This document shows positions 27,311 through 35,383 of a stretch of DNA of 38,431 nt, piece by piece. The position numbers and the translations under genes are program-made. Numbering within the stretch: the first letter of the stretch is position 1; each line of letters starts with the position of its first letter. This DNA comes from Sphingomonas sp. IC-11 (GTDB lineage: Bacteria > Pseudomonadota > Alphaproteobacteria > Sphingomonadales > Sphingomonadaceae): NCBI RefSeq assembly GCF_021043365.1, contig NZ_JAJNDU010000008.1, positions 1 to 38,431 of the forward strand, read 5' to 3'. Under the pieces are notes generated by a model, which worked only from the letters and a program-made list of their open reading frames with translations, did not search any database and had not been told where the DNA came from.

Positions 27311-27886
27311 ATGTCGATTGCCACGGCCACAATGCCGGACCGTTTCTCGATCATCACCATTGCCGCTCCCGGGGTCGAATCGCCGGCATGGAACGCGCGA
27401 CTGCGCTGGCCCAGCCAGGGCGACGAGCATGTCGTGCTGGATGGCGGTGAACGACGCAGCATCTGGGCAGCGCAACTGGACGCTGCGGTGATGCGGGCAG
27501 ATCGGGCTGTGGTGCTTGTGGCGGAGGGGATCGGTTGCCACGCCGCGTCTTGGTGGGCACGCTTGTCGCCCGCCAACTATGTTTCCCGGGTTGCCGGCGC
27601 GCTCCTGTTCGATCCACCCCCGACGCAGGGGCGCGACCGGGATGCGTTTGCGTCCCCCGCCATCGCACTGCCGTTCCCGTCGCTGGTGCTTGCCGAGGAT
27701 CTGCCGAGCGCCACTGGCCCGGCGATCGAAAGCTGGGGCAGCCGCCTGATCGATGGCCACCGGCGGCGTGAGGGCGACCTGCGCCCGTGGCGGAGCGCGC
27801 AGCGACTGATCGAGCGAGTGACCAACCGCGTGATCGAGCGGGATGTCGCCCGCATCCTCGCCCTGAACCCGAACGCCCGGCGCTGA
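27311..27886 (+). CDS. RBBP9/YdeN-like alpha/beta-hydrolase fold protein, probably without nucleophile
   Basis: 191 residues that follow the RBBP9/YdeN pattern: AAPGVESPAWNARL, then LDAAVMRADRAVVLVAEGIGCHAASWWAR, VAGALLFDPP, FPSLVLAEDLP, WGSRLIDGH. In active members the middle motif reads HSLGC, with Ser as nucleophile; here residues 72-76 are EGIGC, so Ser is Gly73 and the preceding His is Glu. The late His is kept, the acid is uncertain. It is probably a non-catalytic or changed member (inference). ATG 27311 has GAGAAGG before it. Neighbours are NRDE and purE; no functional link is obvious. Confidence 0.7.
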   Translation: MSIATATMPDRFSIITIAAPGVESPAWNARLRWPSQGDEHVVLDGGERRSIWAAQLDAAVMRADRAVVLVAEGIGCHAASWWARLSPANYVSRVAGALLFDPPPTQGRDRDAFASPAIALPFPSLVLAEDLPSATGPAIESWGSRLIDGHRRREGDLRPWRSAQRLIERVTNRVIERDVARILALNPNARR

Positions 27887-28055
27887 TTTTCACCCGACCA
27901 GGTTGAGCGAAGCGTCGCACGCGGCGGCATCGTCGGCATGGCCTGTCACGAGGCGACACGCCGGCCAAAGCGTCGGCAGCAACGGGCCAGCAATCTCGCT
28001 GCCGCAACGGCAGCTTCCTGTTGCCCTCCTTATTCTCCCTCGCTAACCGCCAGAA

Positions 28056-28532
28056 ATGGCGCACGTCGGCATCATCATGGGCTCGACCTCCGACTGGGAG
28101 ACAATGCGGCACGCTGCCGAGACGCTGGATGCGCTCGGCGTGCCCCATGAAATGCGGGTCGTATCCGCGCATCGCACCCCCCAACGCTTGTATGACTATG
28201 CCACTCATGCCGCCGACCGCGGCCTGAAGGTGATCATCGCCGGTGCCGGCGGCGCGGCGCACTTGCCGGGCATGGCCGCCGCGATGACGCATCTGCCCGT
28301 TCTTGGTGTGCCGGTGGAATCAAAGGCGCTGAAGGGGATGGATAGCCTGCTGTCGATCGTTCAGATGCCCGGCGGCATTCCCGTAGGGACGCTCGCCATC
28401 GGCAAGGCCGGCGCGATCAACGCCGGCCTCCTTGCCGCAGCGATCCTTGCCGTCAGCGACGACGCCCTTGCCGGGCGGCTGAAGCAATGGCGCGCGGCCC
28501 AGACTGACAGTGTTGCGGAGCTCCCCCAATGA
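28056..28532 (+). CDS. purE: N5-carboxyaminoimidazole ribonucleotide mutase
   Basis: 158 residues, class I PurE. Starts [14 protein letters not shown], with [44 protein letters not shown] and [21 protein letters not shown], all standard. It moves the carboxyl group of N5-CAIR to C4 in purine synthesis, using the product of PurK. The Shine-Dalgarno is poor. The end overlaps purK by 4 bases (ATGA). The 169 bp before it hold no clear promoter box. Confidence 0.97.
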   Translation: MAHVGIIMGSTSDWETMRHAAETLDALGVPHEMRVVSAHRTPQRLYDYATHAADRGLKVIIAGAGGAAHLPGMAAAMTHLPVLGVPVESKALKGMDSLLSIVQMPGGIPVGTLAIGKAGAINAGLLAAAILAVSDDALAGRLKQWRAAQTDSVAELPQ

Positions 28533-29599
28533 AGGCCCTGCCACCCGGATCGACGATCGGCATTCTGGGGGGCGGACAGCTCGGGCGGATGATCGCGTCT
28601 GCCGCGGCGCAGCTGGGTTACCGCACCCATGTTCTGGCGCCGGATCGGGAGAGCGTGGCGGCGCAGACCGCCTCCGCGCTGACCCGCGCCGATTATCACA
28701 ACCGGGTGGTGCTGGCCGACTTCGCCGCTCAGTGCGACGTGATCACCTACGAGTTTGAGAATATCGCTGCCGAGCCGGTGGAGTGGCTCGCCGAGCGCGT
28801 GCCGGTCCACCCGTCGCCTGCCAGCCTGCGGGTTGCTCAGGATCGGTTGGCGGAAAAGGCGTTCGTTGCTGGCTTGGGCGGCACCCCGGCGCGCTGGGCC
28901 GCCGTTCCGACCCGCGACGCACTCGATGAAGCCATCCGGACGATTGGCACGCCGGCGGTGCTGAAGACCACCCGCATGGGCTATGACGGCAAGGGCCAGG
29001 CGCGCCTTTCCTCGCCCGCCGACGCCGATCAGGCGTGGGAAGCGGTAGGCGGCGCAGCGGTGCTGGAAGCCTTTGTGACCTTCAGCCACGAGTTCTCGAT
29101 CGTTCTGGTGCGTGCGGCTGATGGCTCGATGGTCAGCTATCCGCCACCCTGGAATGAGCATGCCGATGGCATCCTCGCACGCTCGACGGTTCCTGCCCCG
29201 GCGCCGATCGCTGCGCACTGGACCGAAGCGGCGGCACTGACCGGCCGCATCGCGGACGCGCTGAACCATGTCGGCGTGCTGACATGCGAGTTCTTCGCCA
29301 CCGAAGATGGCCCCGTCTTCAACGAGATGGCGCCGCGCGTCCACAACTCCGGCCATTGGACGATGGAAGGCGCGGTCACGTCGCAGTTCGAAAACCACGT
29401 CCGCGCGATCTGCGGCTTGCCGCTCGGGGACACGGCACTCACTGGCGCCGCCGTGACGATGGACAATCTGATCGGTCACGACGTCGATCGATGGGCGGAA
29501 CTGCTCGCGGAACCCGGCGCCCATGTCCACCTCTACGGAAAGCGTGAAGTTCGCGCCGGGCGCAAGATGGGCCATGTGACGCGGATTACCCGGGCCTAA
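28529..29599 (+). CDS. purK: N5-carboxyaminoimidazole ribonucleotide synthase
   Basis: 356 residues, ATP-grasp enzyme making N5-CAIR from AIR, bicarbonate and [19 protein letters not shown] at the N-terminus, [10 protein letters not shown], the ATP-grasp [12 protein letters not shown], and [14 protein letters not shown] with [10 protein letters not shown] are typical. Translationally coupled to purE. A terminator hairpin overlaps its stop codon. Confidence 0.97.
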   Translation: MKALPPGSTIGILGGGQLGRMIASAAAQLGYRTHVLAPDRESVAAQTASALTRADYHNRVVLADFAAQCDVITYEFENIAAEPVEWLAERVPVHPSPASLRVAQDRLAEKAFVAGLGGTPARWAAVPTRDALDEAIRTIGTPAVLKTTRMGYDGKGQARLSSPADADQAWEAVGGAAVLEAFVTFSHEFSIVLVRAADGSMVSYPPPWNEHADGILARSTVPAPAPIAAHWTEAAALTGRIADALNHVGVLTCEFFATEDGPVFNEMAPRVHNSGHWTMEGAVTSQFENHVRAICGLPLGDTALTGAAVTMDNLIGHDVDRWAELLAEPGAHVHLYGKREVRAGRKMGHVTRITRA

Positions 29600-29619
29600 T
29601 CGGCCTGCTTCGGCCGATT
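29598..29619 (+). terminator. Terminator of purE-purK
   Basis: Stem AATCGGCC/GGCCGATT around a six-base loop, followed by TGCTTGG. The stem begins inside the purK stop codon. Confidence 0.6.
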
Positions 29620-30263
29620 TGCTTGGCAACACGCACCTTTGCCGGTGCAGCCGCGTCTGGGCGACGCCGATCGATCGCCCGCCCGACATGCCAGCAGGTC
29701 GCCAACAAGCGTCGCTCTGACTTCACTAGACGCGCGCGGTAAGCAGCCCTGAGCCCACCGGCACGAACGCGACTGCGACAGGACGACCAACTCGCCCATC
29801 GCAGCGGCAACGCTCGCGTCCTTCAGGGAAGCGTATCGGACTGCGCTCAAGATCCGCACGCACTGGGGAAGCACACAGAAGCCGCGCCGGCGCCCTGCCA
29901 GCACGACATCTCACTGCCGTCGAGGCATAGCCGGTAGATCAAAGGCCTGATCTCAAGCTCGCAGCGAAGGCGGCAGGTGAGCCGCGGTCCGATGAGCCGA
30001 AAGAGCGCCATGGATCGGGACCAGCGCCCGATACAATCGCTCGCCACGATCAGGCGCGGCCAGCGGTTGGGAAAAGCTGCGCCAGGCTCCCGAGGTCGGG
30101 AACGCGCTCGGTGTTTCACATGAACGATAGGTGGTGCGCCCGGTAGCCCCCGCGGGAACATCGAGCATCCTCACGACAATGCCTCGTGAGCGCACGGGAC
30201 GGAGAACCAGCAGGTCTATCGCGCCACCCCCTCGGCGCGCCGCCAGCGTCTCCCGCATTGCCC
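29620..30263. other. Gene-poor stretch between purK and the OmpA gene
   Basis: About 640 bases between convergent terminators. Open frames on either strand are short, Arg/Ser-rich and unlike any family I know; the longest on the minus strand (stop at 29953) reads back through the ompA terminator and antisense into ompA codons, so it is probably a shadow. I see no tRNA, no known structured RNA, no transposase remnant and no direct repeats. Confidence 0.5.
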
Positions 30264-30298
30264 ATAAACAAAGAGGGGCCGGAAAAATCCGACCCCTC
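30264..30298 (-). terminator. Rho-independent terminator of the OmpA gene
   Basis: On the minus strand GAGGGGTCGGA and TCCGGCCCCTC (11 pairs, one G-U) surround a short T-loop and are followed by TTTGTTTATG. It lies 28 bp past the ompA stop. The cleanest terminator in the window. Confidence 0.85.
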
Positions 30299-30325
30299 CC
30301 AGTTCGTCCGATAAGACGAAAGGTC

Positions 30326-31402
30326 TTACATGCCCGAACCCGGACCGTAGGTGACCTCCACGCGACGGTTCTGAACCTCGCGGACACCGTCGGCCGTGTC
30401 GACACGCGGACGGCTTTCGCCGAACGCTTCGGTCGAGATCACGTTGTCCGGGATCGCCTTCGAGGTCAGGTACGCCTTGACCGCGTCGGCACGGCGCTGC
30501 GACAGGCCGACGTTGTACGAAGCGGCACCCGAACGGTCGGCGTGGCCGGCCAGCATGACCTGCGCGTTGCCGCACGACTGGTACTGCGTCACCGCGTTGT
30601 CGAGGATCGACGCTGCTTCCGGCGTGATGTCCGACTTGTCCCACTCGAAGAAGACAATGAACGGACCCGGCGAGCAGACCACTTCCGGCGGCGGCGGCGG
30701 CGGTGCAGCCGGTTCGCCGAAGTTGTAGGTCAGACCGCCCAGGATGCTGTGCGACCGGAACCGGCCCTCGTAGGCGCGGTTCGCGAAGTCGACGAGCTCG
30801 ACGTTGCTGGCGTTGAAGAAGCGATACTTCAGCGTCGCGTCGAGGTTCTCGGTCAGCGGCGCACGAACGCCGGCGATGCCCTGCCATGCGAACACGGTGT
30901 CAGAGTCGTTCAAGAAGCTGCCACGCTGGTTCAGCGCGACGCGGTTCTTGATGCGCGCCACACCGGCACCACCGCCGATGAAGCCCTGGATGCCGTCATC
31001 GTCACCGAAGTCGAGCATACCGTTGACCATGAAGCTCAGCGCCGTCGAACGGCCGCCAGCATAGTCAAACGTGCCCGGAGCAACGGTACCGGCGCCTGCA
31101 CCGGTGGTCACCGGAACGCCGACCGTGGAGGTGTAGCTGTCCACAACGGCCGACTTGTAGGCAACTTCGGCCTCGAGGCGGAAGCCGCCGAAGTCGTAAC
31201 CAACCACACCATCGGCGTCATAGCCATAGTCGTGGTCGATGGTGCCGGTGCCCGACGTGGCGGACGTGATATCGAACTCGATGTCCTCGACGATCATACC
31301 ACCGAACTCGGCGCCTACGTACCACGCGTTATCGCGGGCAAGTGCAGGCGAGGCGAGAGCGGTAGAAGCGAGCGCCAGAACTACGGCAAGCTTCCGCATC
31401 AT
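30326..31402 (-). CDS. OmpA-family outer membrane protein
   Basis: 358 residues. Signal peptide ending ALA (residue 22). Residues about 24-228 are an eight-strand beta-barrel (WYVGAEFGGM through to SHSILGGLTYNFG). A linker with six Pro in a row leads to the C-terminal peptidoglycan-binding domain (VFFEWDKSDITPEAASILDNAV, LAGHADRSGAASYNVGLSQRRADAVKAYL, GESRP, NRRVEV). It anchors the outer membrane to peptidoglycan; in sphingomonads such proteins are abundant. AAAGGGGAAT precedes the double ATG. Regular codon use, a strong ribosome site and a strong terminator suggest high expression (inference). Confidence 0.95.
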   Translation of the reverse strand: MMRKLAVVLALASTALASPALARDNAWYVGAEFGGMIVEDIEFDITSATSGTGTIDHDYGYDADGVVGYDFGGFRLEAEVAYKSAVVDSYTSTVGVPVTTGAGAGTVAPGTFDYAGGRSTALSFMVNGMLDFGDDDGIQGFIGGGAGVARIKNRVALNQRGSFLNDSDTVFAWQGIAGVRAPLTENLDATLKYRFFNASNVELVDFANRAYEGRFRSHSILGGLTYNFGEPAAPPPPPPEVVCSPGPFIVFFEWDKSDITPEAASILDNAVTQYQSCGNAQVMLAGHADRSGAASYNVGLSQRRADAVKAYLTSKAIPDNVISTEAFGESRPRVDTADGVREVQNRRVEVTYGPGSGM

Positions 31403-31458
31403 ATTCCCCTTTCCATGGTGTCACTACGGACAGCGCAAACTCACTATCGAAAGGATGG

Positions 31459-31501
31459 TTTCCGTGCAAGGCGACAAAAAGAGGCAACTGTTGCACGGAA
31501 A
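31459..31501. repeat. Inverted repeat before ompA / after the DUF2793 gene
   Basis: TTTCCGTGCAA (31459-31469) and TTGCACGGAAA (31491-31501), a perfect 11-bp dyad with 21 bases between. It may end the GTA tail transcript before ompA or be a regulator site in the ompA promoter region. No T-run follows on the minus strand. Confidence 0.5.
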
Positions 31502-31510
31502 ACACACATT

Positions 31511-32026
31511 TTAACGTTGGATCAGACCGTGAACGCGCAGCGTTTCCAGCACAGCTTCAACTGCTTCGCGTGCCTGGAGGTCGATCGTTGACCCGCCGGT
31601 CACGCCTGGAATGGCCGGTTGCGGCGCGGCCAGCATGGACGCTCCGTCGATCACGATTCTGGACGCGCGCACTTCGCCGATGCGCCAGGACCCCGCTTCA
31701 TACCGGGCTGTGAGGCCGTCCTCGATCCGCCATACCGTCATCCCCGGCCGCGCTGGCAGGAAGCGCCAGCCGGCAAGCGTCCAGCCTGCAACCGCTCCCT
31801 CTCGGCCCGCCCATTCGCTAACCGGCTGGGAGCCTATGACCCAGCATTCTCCTTCCGCCGGTTCCTGCGGTGGCACGTCCACCCCCATCGCCACGACTGC
31901 GGGCTGCACCGCCAGGTCGAGCATCGTCAGCGCTTCATTGTGGTCCAGCTCCTTTTGGGCCTGACCAGCATGGAGCAGCGGCAGCCGCAACCGCGCGGTG
32001 GCATCCCCGCTCATGCTATCGTTCAT
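31511..32026 (-). CDS. DUF2793 protein, GTA/phage tail-associated
   Basis: 171 residues from ATG 32026 (GGAGGAGGAATC before it; the frame is open upstream to 32311). ARLRLPLLHAGQAQKELDHNEALTMLDLAVQPAV and EGECWVIG, then WRFLPARPGMTVW, are the DUF2793 pattern. In R. capsulatus a DUF2793 protein is encoded apart from the main GTA cluster and is tied to the particle's tail spike/fibre; here the gene sits directly after the g15 homologue, 41 bp away on the same strand. The C-terminal helix (DLQAREAVEAVLETLRVHGLIQR) looks like a short oligomerisation or docking part. Probably host-surface contact (inference). Confidence 0.85.
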   Translation of the reverse strand: MNDSMSGDATARLRLPLLHAGQAQKELDHNEALTMLDLAVQPAVVAMGVDVPPQEPAEGECWVIGSQPVSEWAGREGAVAGWTLAGWRFLPARPGMTVWRIEDGLTARYEAGSWRIGEVRASRIVIDGASMLAAPQPAIPGVTGGSTIDLQAREAVEAVLETLRVHGLIQR

Positions 32027-32067
32027 GATTCCTCCTCCCCATTCCACGTGATTGTCGGGCGCGATTG

Positions 32068-34191
32068 TCAGAAGCTGACGGTCGCCGCGGCGGAGAGGCC
32101 GTGCGTCCCGATCTGTTGCACGGCCACCTGGCCTGACGCTGGGGTCGTCGCTCCCAGCGGCACGGTGACGGACGGCGCCTCGCTCTCCAGCGTGATCGTC
32201 CCGCCGGCAGTGCTGATGGTGACCCGATAGGCCTCGCGTTCTTCCGCCAGCGCGGTGTCGATGCCATCGCGCCACCGCCAGTCGGTTCGGCTGCGCCGCC
32301 GCCAGCTGCAATGCAGGGTCTGATCCAGGACGCGAGCCGCCAGTCTGACCGGCGCTGGAGGAAGCAGCGAGCGGCCGGAAAGCACACCCGATGCTTCCAC
32401 CGGCACTGAATCACCGACCCCGTTGGCCATCACCAGAATGCGTTGTCCGGGCGCAGCCTCGATAGGGATGGTTGCCACACTGTCACCATCCAGCAACACG
32501 AAACGGGCCCCCTGTTGAGCACCATGAATGGGGGTGCCGAACCGCCCGCGGCGCAGGCCCGTCAGCCGCCAGCGTCCGCTGCCGATCTGCCTGGCGCTGC
32601 CGAACTGCAGAAGCTCCTCGCCCACCGTTGCCAGATTGGCGCCGCGATCCAGCGCCGCGTCGTCTGCCCCGGTCAGCATCATGGCTTCATGCGGCAAGTC
32701 GACGTCGATCCAGTGGCGGCGGTCGATCATGGTGGACGGTGCGATCCCCAGCGCTTGCGCGAGGGTTCCGATCACGCCTGGCTCGCGCGTCGTCCCTGCC
32801 GCAGTCCAGCGCGCGCCTTCGTCCAGGCTGTAGTGCAACGCCGCCCGGCGCCAGCCGGCTCGCGTACCCGCTGCCACGATCGTCAACTGGGGCCGCATGG
32901 CCAGCGCGCCCGATAGATCCGGCAGCTCAACGGCGTGCAGGATCGTATTCCCCGCCGGAGCATCCGGCTGGCGCAATATTCTTCCCCCGCTGGCCCGTGC
33001 TGGGATCGGCGGGGGCGCAAGCGACACCAGCTCCAGCGTCACGCGGAAACGCTCAACGGCAACGGCCGTCACGCGCCAGGCACCGCGCTGCTCTTCTCCT
33101 GCGATGGTGACCACCGCGCCAGGGGCGATGTCGATCGCTGCGGAATCCAGCTCCAGCCGGCGGCGCGTGCGCCCCGCCTCCGCCCGGGCCAGCATGGCGG
33201 TCGCAATCGTCTTCGCGGCCGATGCCGACAGGGCCGCCGGCAGGTCGATGCTCACCGCGGCATCGCTTCCACCCTGCCGGACGGCACGCTGCGCTCCCGT
33301 CTGCCAGTCACGGTCGGGGTCATAATGCGATACCAGGATCGATCGCGGCACACGCCCGGCCGGCGTCAGTCGCCGGAACCGGCCATCATCCTCCACTGTC
33401 CGACCCGGCACCGTATCGGCGCGCATCGCGATGCCGTGGCCCGCCGGCGCAAACCACGCGCCGGACATCTCGGCGAGCGTCTCCACGACGCCGCGGACAC
33501 TGTCACCGTAGGCGGAAAAGCCGTCCAGCCGCTGCAACGGCCCCTCACCGCTCAGCGCGCCGCCGGAAAGCTCGCCCGCGATCGCGCCCACCGGCATTGG
33601 CTCGGGGTCGGCGATGACTTCGAACGTGAGTGACGGGATCCTGTTTCCGAACTGCGCCAGCGGCAGATCCTCGAACACAATATAGGCGATGCCGCGGTGT
33701 GCGGGCGCCTGACCCACACCTTCCGCGCTGGCGATCAGCGGATCAGCCCCTTGCTCCTCGTCGCCGCGATAAAGCCGGAAACCCGTCGCTACTTTCCAGT
33801 CACCCGCCGCCCCGCGCAGCAAATTGCCGTCGGCCCAGATCCGGCCGACGTTGATGATCGGCCGCGCGGAAAGGGCAACCGCGAAGCTCGCGGAGTAGGA
33901 ATAGCTGGTCAGGCCCGGTTGTCCTTTGCCGCCGCCTTCCCGCTGGCGATGCTCGACCAGATCCGCCGCCCAGATCACTTGCCCCGCCACACGCATGCGA
34001 CCAAACAGCCGCGGGATCGGCCGGCCATAGCTGGAGGATTGCACCGCCAGTTCCGTCAGCCGCGGACCTTGCCGGCCTTTCGGCTTGAACAGCAGGTTCC
34101 GGTCGGCCGCTTGCCCCACCATACCGCCCAGAGCGGCGCCGATCGGGCCACCGACCAGCCCGCCAACCGTCGTCAGCACCAGAGTTGCCAT
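32068..34191 (-). CDS. GTA/phage baseplate and host-contact protein (RcGTA g15-like, without TIM barrel)
   Basis: 707 residues from ATG 34191, which shares one base with the NlpC stop (TGATG), with GGGGGAAAG before it. The Gly-rich start (LVLTTVGGLVGGPIGAALGG), SSYGRPIPRLFGRMRVAGQVIWAADLVEH and YSYSASFAVALSARPI are typical of the GTA g15/phage tail-tip family. A phage-tail-3-like middle part follows (SLTFEVIADPEP to about residue 480), then a C-terminal beta-rich region (LLQFGSARQIGSGRWRLTGLRRGRFGT). RcGTA g15 is much longer and contains a GTA TIM-barrel domain; I see no such domain here, and SLTFEV is followed almost at once by the next domain. It should form the tail tip below the hub. Confidence 0.88.
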   Translation of the reverse strand: MATLVLTTVGGLVGGPIGAALGGMVGQAADRNLLFKPKGRQGPRLTELAVQSSSYGRPIPRLFGRMRVAGQVIWAADLVEHRQREGGGKGQPGLTSYSYSASFAVALSARPIINVGRIWADGNLLRGAAGDWKVATGFRLYRGDEEQGADPLIASAEGVGQAPAHRGIAYIVFEDLPLAQFGNRIPSLTFEVIADPEPMPVGAIAGELSGGALSGEGPLQRLDGFSAYGDSVRGVVETLAEMSGAWFAPAGHGIAMRADTVPGRTVEDDGRFRRLTPAGRVPRSILVSHYDPDRDWQTGAQRAVRQGGSDAAVSIDLPAALSASAAKTIATAMLARAEAGRTRRRLELDSAAIDIAPGAVVTIAGEEQRGAWRVTAVAVERFRVTLELVSLAPPPIPARASGGRILRQPDAPAGNTILHAVELPDLSGALAMRPQLTIVAAGTRAGWRRAALHYSLDEGARWTAAGTTREPGVIGTLAQALGIAPSTMIDRRHWIDVDLPHEAMMLTGADDAALDRGANLATVGEELLQFGSARQIGSGRWRLTGLRRGRFGTPIHGAQQGARFVLLDGDSVATIPIEAAPGQRILVMANGVGDSVPVEASGVLSGRSLLPPAPVRLAARVLDQTLHCSWRRRSRTDWRWRDGIDTALAEEREAYRVTISTAGGTITLESEAPSVTVPLGATTPASGQVAVQQIGTHGLSAAATVSF

Positions 34192-34586
34192 CAGCTTTCC
34201 CCCAAACGCCAGGCCATCACCAATGGCCAGGGCAGCTGGCCCGGTCGCTCCACCACGCGCCGCAGCCCGGCGTCCGCATGGACGAAGCCGGTTGCCGTGC
34301 GGATCGCGAGATGCAGCTGCCGTGGCCCGGCCAGGCACAGCAGCACGTCGCCCGCCCGGCGCCCGTCCGCCCCGGCCAGCCCAGCCCAACATGATCGATA
34401 GCGCGCAGCATCCCCGCAGCGCAGGCCATAGCCCGATGGCACCGGCCCCTCATGGCCACCCGCCTGCAGCGCCAGGGCAACCACGCCAACGCAATCCAGA
34501 CCGGTCGCCGGTTCCCGCCCCTGCAGCCGGAACGGCGCGCCCACTACGCCACGCGCCGCCGCGGCCACCCGTTCGCCGGCGGTCAT
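34191..34586 (-). CDS. NlpC/P60 cell-wall peptidase of GTA tail (RcGTA g14-like)
   Basis: 131 residues. The catalytic Cys32 in GLDCVGVVALAL, His92 in RQLHLAIRT and a following His103 fit the NlpC/P60 Cys-His dyad plus third polar residue. Starts with ATG 34586 overlapping the hub gene stop (ATGA). In RcGTA the homologue cleaves peptidoglycan peptides so DNA can enter the recipient. All key residues seem intact, so the enzyme is probably active. Confidence 0.92.
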   Translation of the reverse strand: MTAGERVAAAARGVVGAPFRLQGREPATGLDCVGVVALALQAGGHEGPVPSGYGLRCGDAARYRSCWAGLAGADGRRAGDVLLCLAGPRQLHLAIRTATGFVHADAGLRRVVERPGQLPWPLVMAWRLGES

Positions 34587-35383
34587 GCGCCGGGATAGCG
34601 GGTCAGCAGGTCCACCCCCGGCAGATAGGGCTCGCCGCGAAAGTTCGCGACATTGGCAAACCGGGCTGCGCACGTCGCAACGGTCTTGTCACACCCCTCG
34701 ATCAGCTCGACCAGAGTGCCAGGTGCCACTGTAAAGGGCGGCGGCATGCGCAAGGTCAGCACCGCGCCTGCAGATCGATCGATCTCGCTCGCCAGCCCGC
34801 ATCCCTCGCCGCTTAGCCAGCGGAGTCGCCCGTTGCCATAAGCGTCGGCGGCCGGCTCCGGCGCATCCACCGTCAATGCAGCGCCGCTCGCCTCCACCAC
34901 GCGAACGATGCGCCGCCGCCCCGCCATCGGCACGCGGCAACGGCGATCACCCAGCATCGCGCGGCATTCTGCGCTCGTTTCCTCGGTCACTGCCCGGTCG
35001 AGCATGGCCGCGGGCCCACGCAGCTGCGCGGTGAACCCACGCTCGTCGATCTCGATCTCGCCGATCGTGCCCCCGCTCAGCACGATGGGGGTGCCGCCCT
35101 CGTCCCAGTCCACCACCGCAACGGTGACCCGCGCGCCGTCCCACCGCCCGGCGATCAGATCGCGTTCGGTGACGGTGGCATGGGTCAGCGCCCCGCTCGC
35201 CTGCGTGATGGCGGCGTCCAGCCCGTCGCTACGCTCGATGGCCGCCGGGGTCATACCCGGTGCCGCGCGGTAGGTTCTCCCCTCGATCCGCAGGTCCCGG
35301 TCATGGTCGGTCAGTCCGATGGTAACGCCATCGCGCCGCTCCAGCGTCCAGAGCAGCGCGAGCGTCGTCAGCCGGTCGCTCAT
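34583..35383 (-). CDS. DUF2163 tail hub protein (RcGTA g13-like)
   Basis: 266 residues. Start LTTLALLWTLERRDGVTIGLTDHDRDL, then YRAAPGM, SDGLDA and the late GCDKTVATCAARFANVANFRGEPYLPG are diagnostic of DUF2163/TIGR02218. Cysteines 140, 149, 231 and 238 are placed like the iron-sulfur ligands of lambda gpL-type tail hubs; Cys195 is extra. It links the distal tail ring to the tip. Overlaps both neighbours by ATGA, so translation is coupled. Confidence 0.93.
   Translation of the reverse strand: MSDRLTTLALLWTLERRDGVTIGLTDHDRDLRIEGRTYRAAPGMTPAAIERSDGLDAAITQASGALTHATVTERDLIAGRWDGARVTVAVVDWDEGGTPIVLSGGTIGEIEIDERGFTAQLRGPAAMLDRAVTEETSAECRAMLGDRRCRVPMAGRRRIVRVVEASGAALTVDAPEPAADAYGNGRLRWLSGEGCGLASEIDRSAGAVLTLRMPPPFTVAPGTLVELIEGCDKTVATCAARFANVANFRGEPYLPGVDLLTRYPGA

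Noticed and set aside
30131..31591. Long open frame (486 codons) antisense to ompA
   Set aside because: It is a mirror of the regular codon pattern of ompA, runs through its terminator and has Arg/Asp/Thr-rich composition with no family resemblance.
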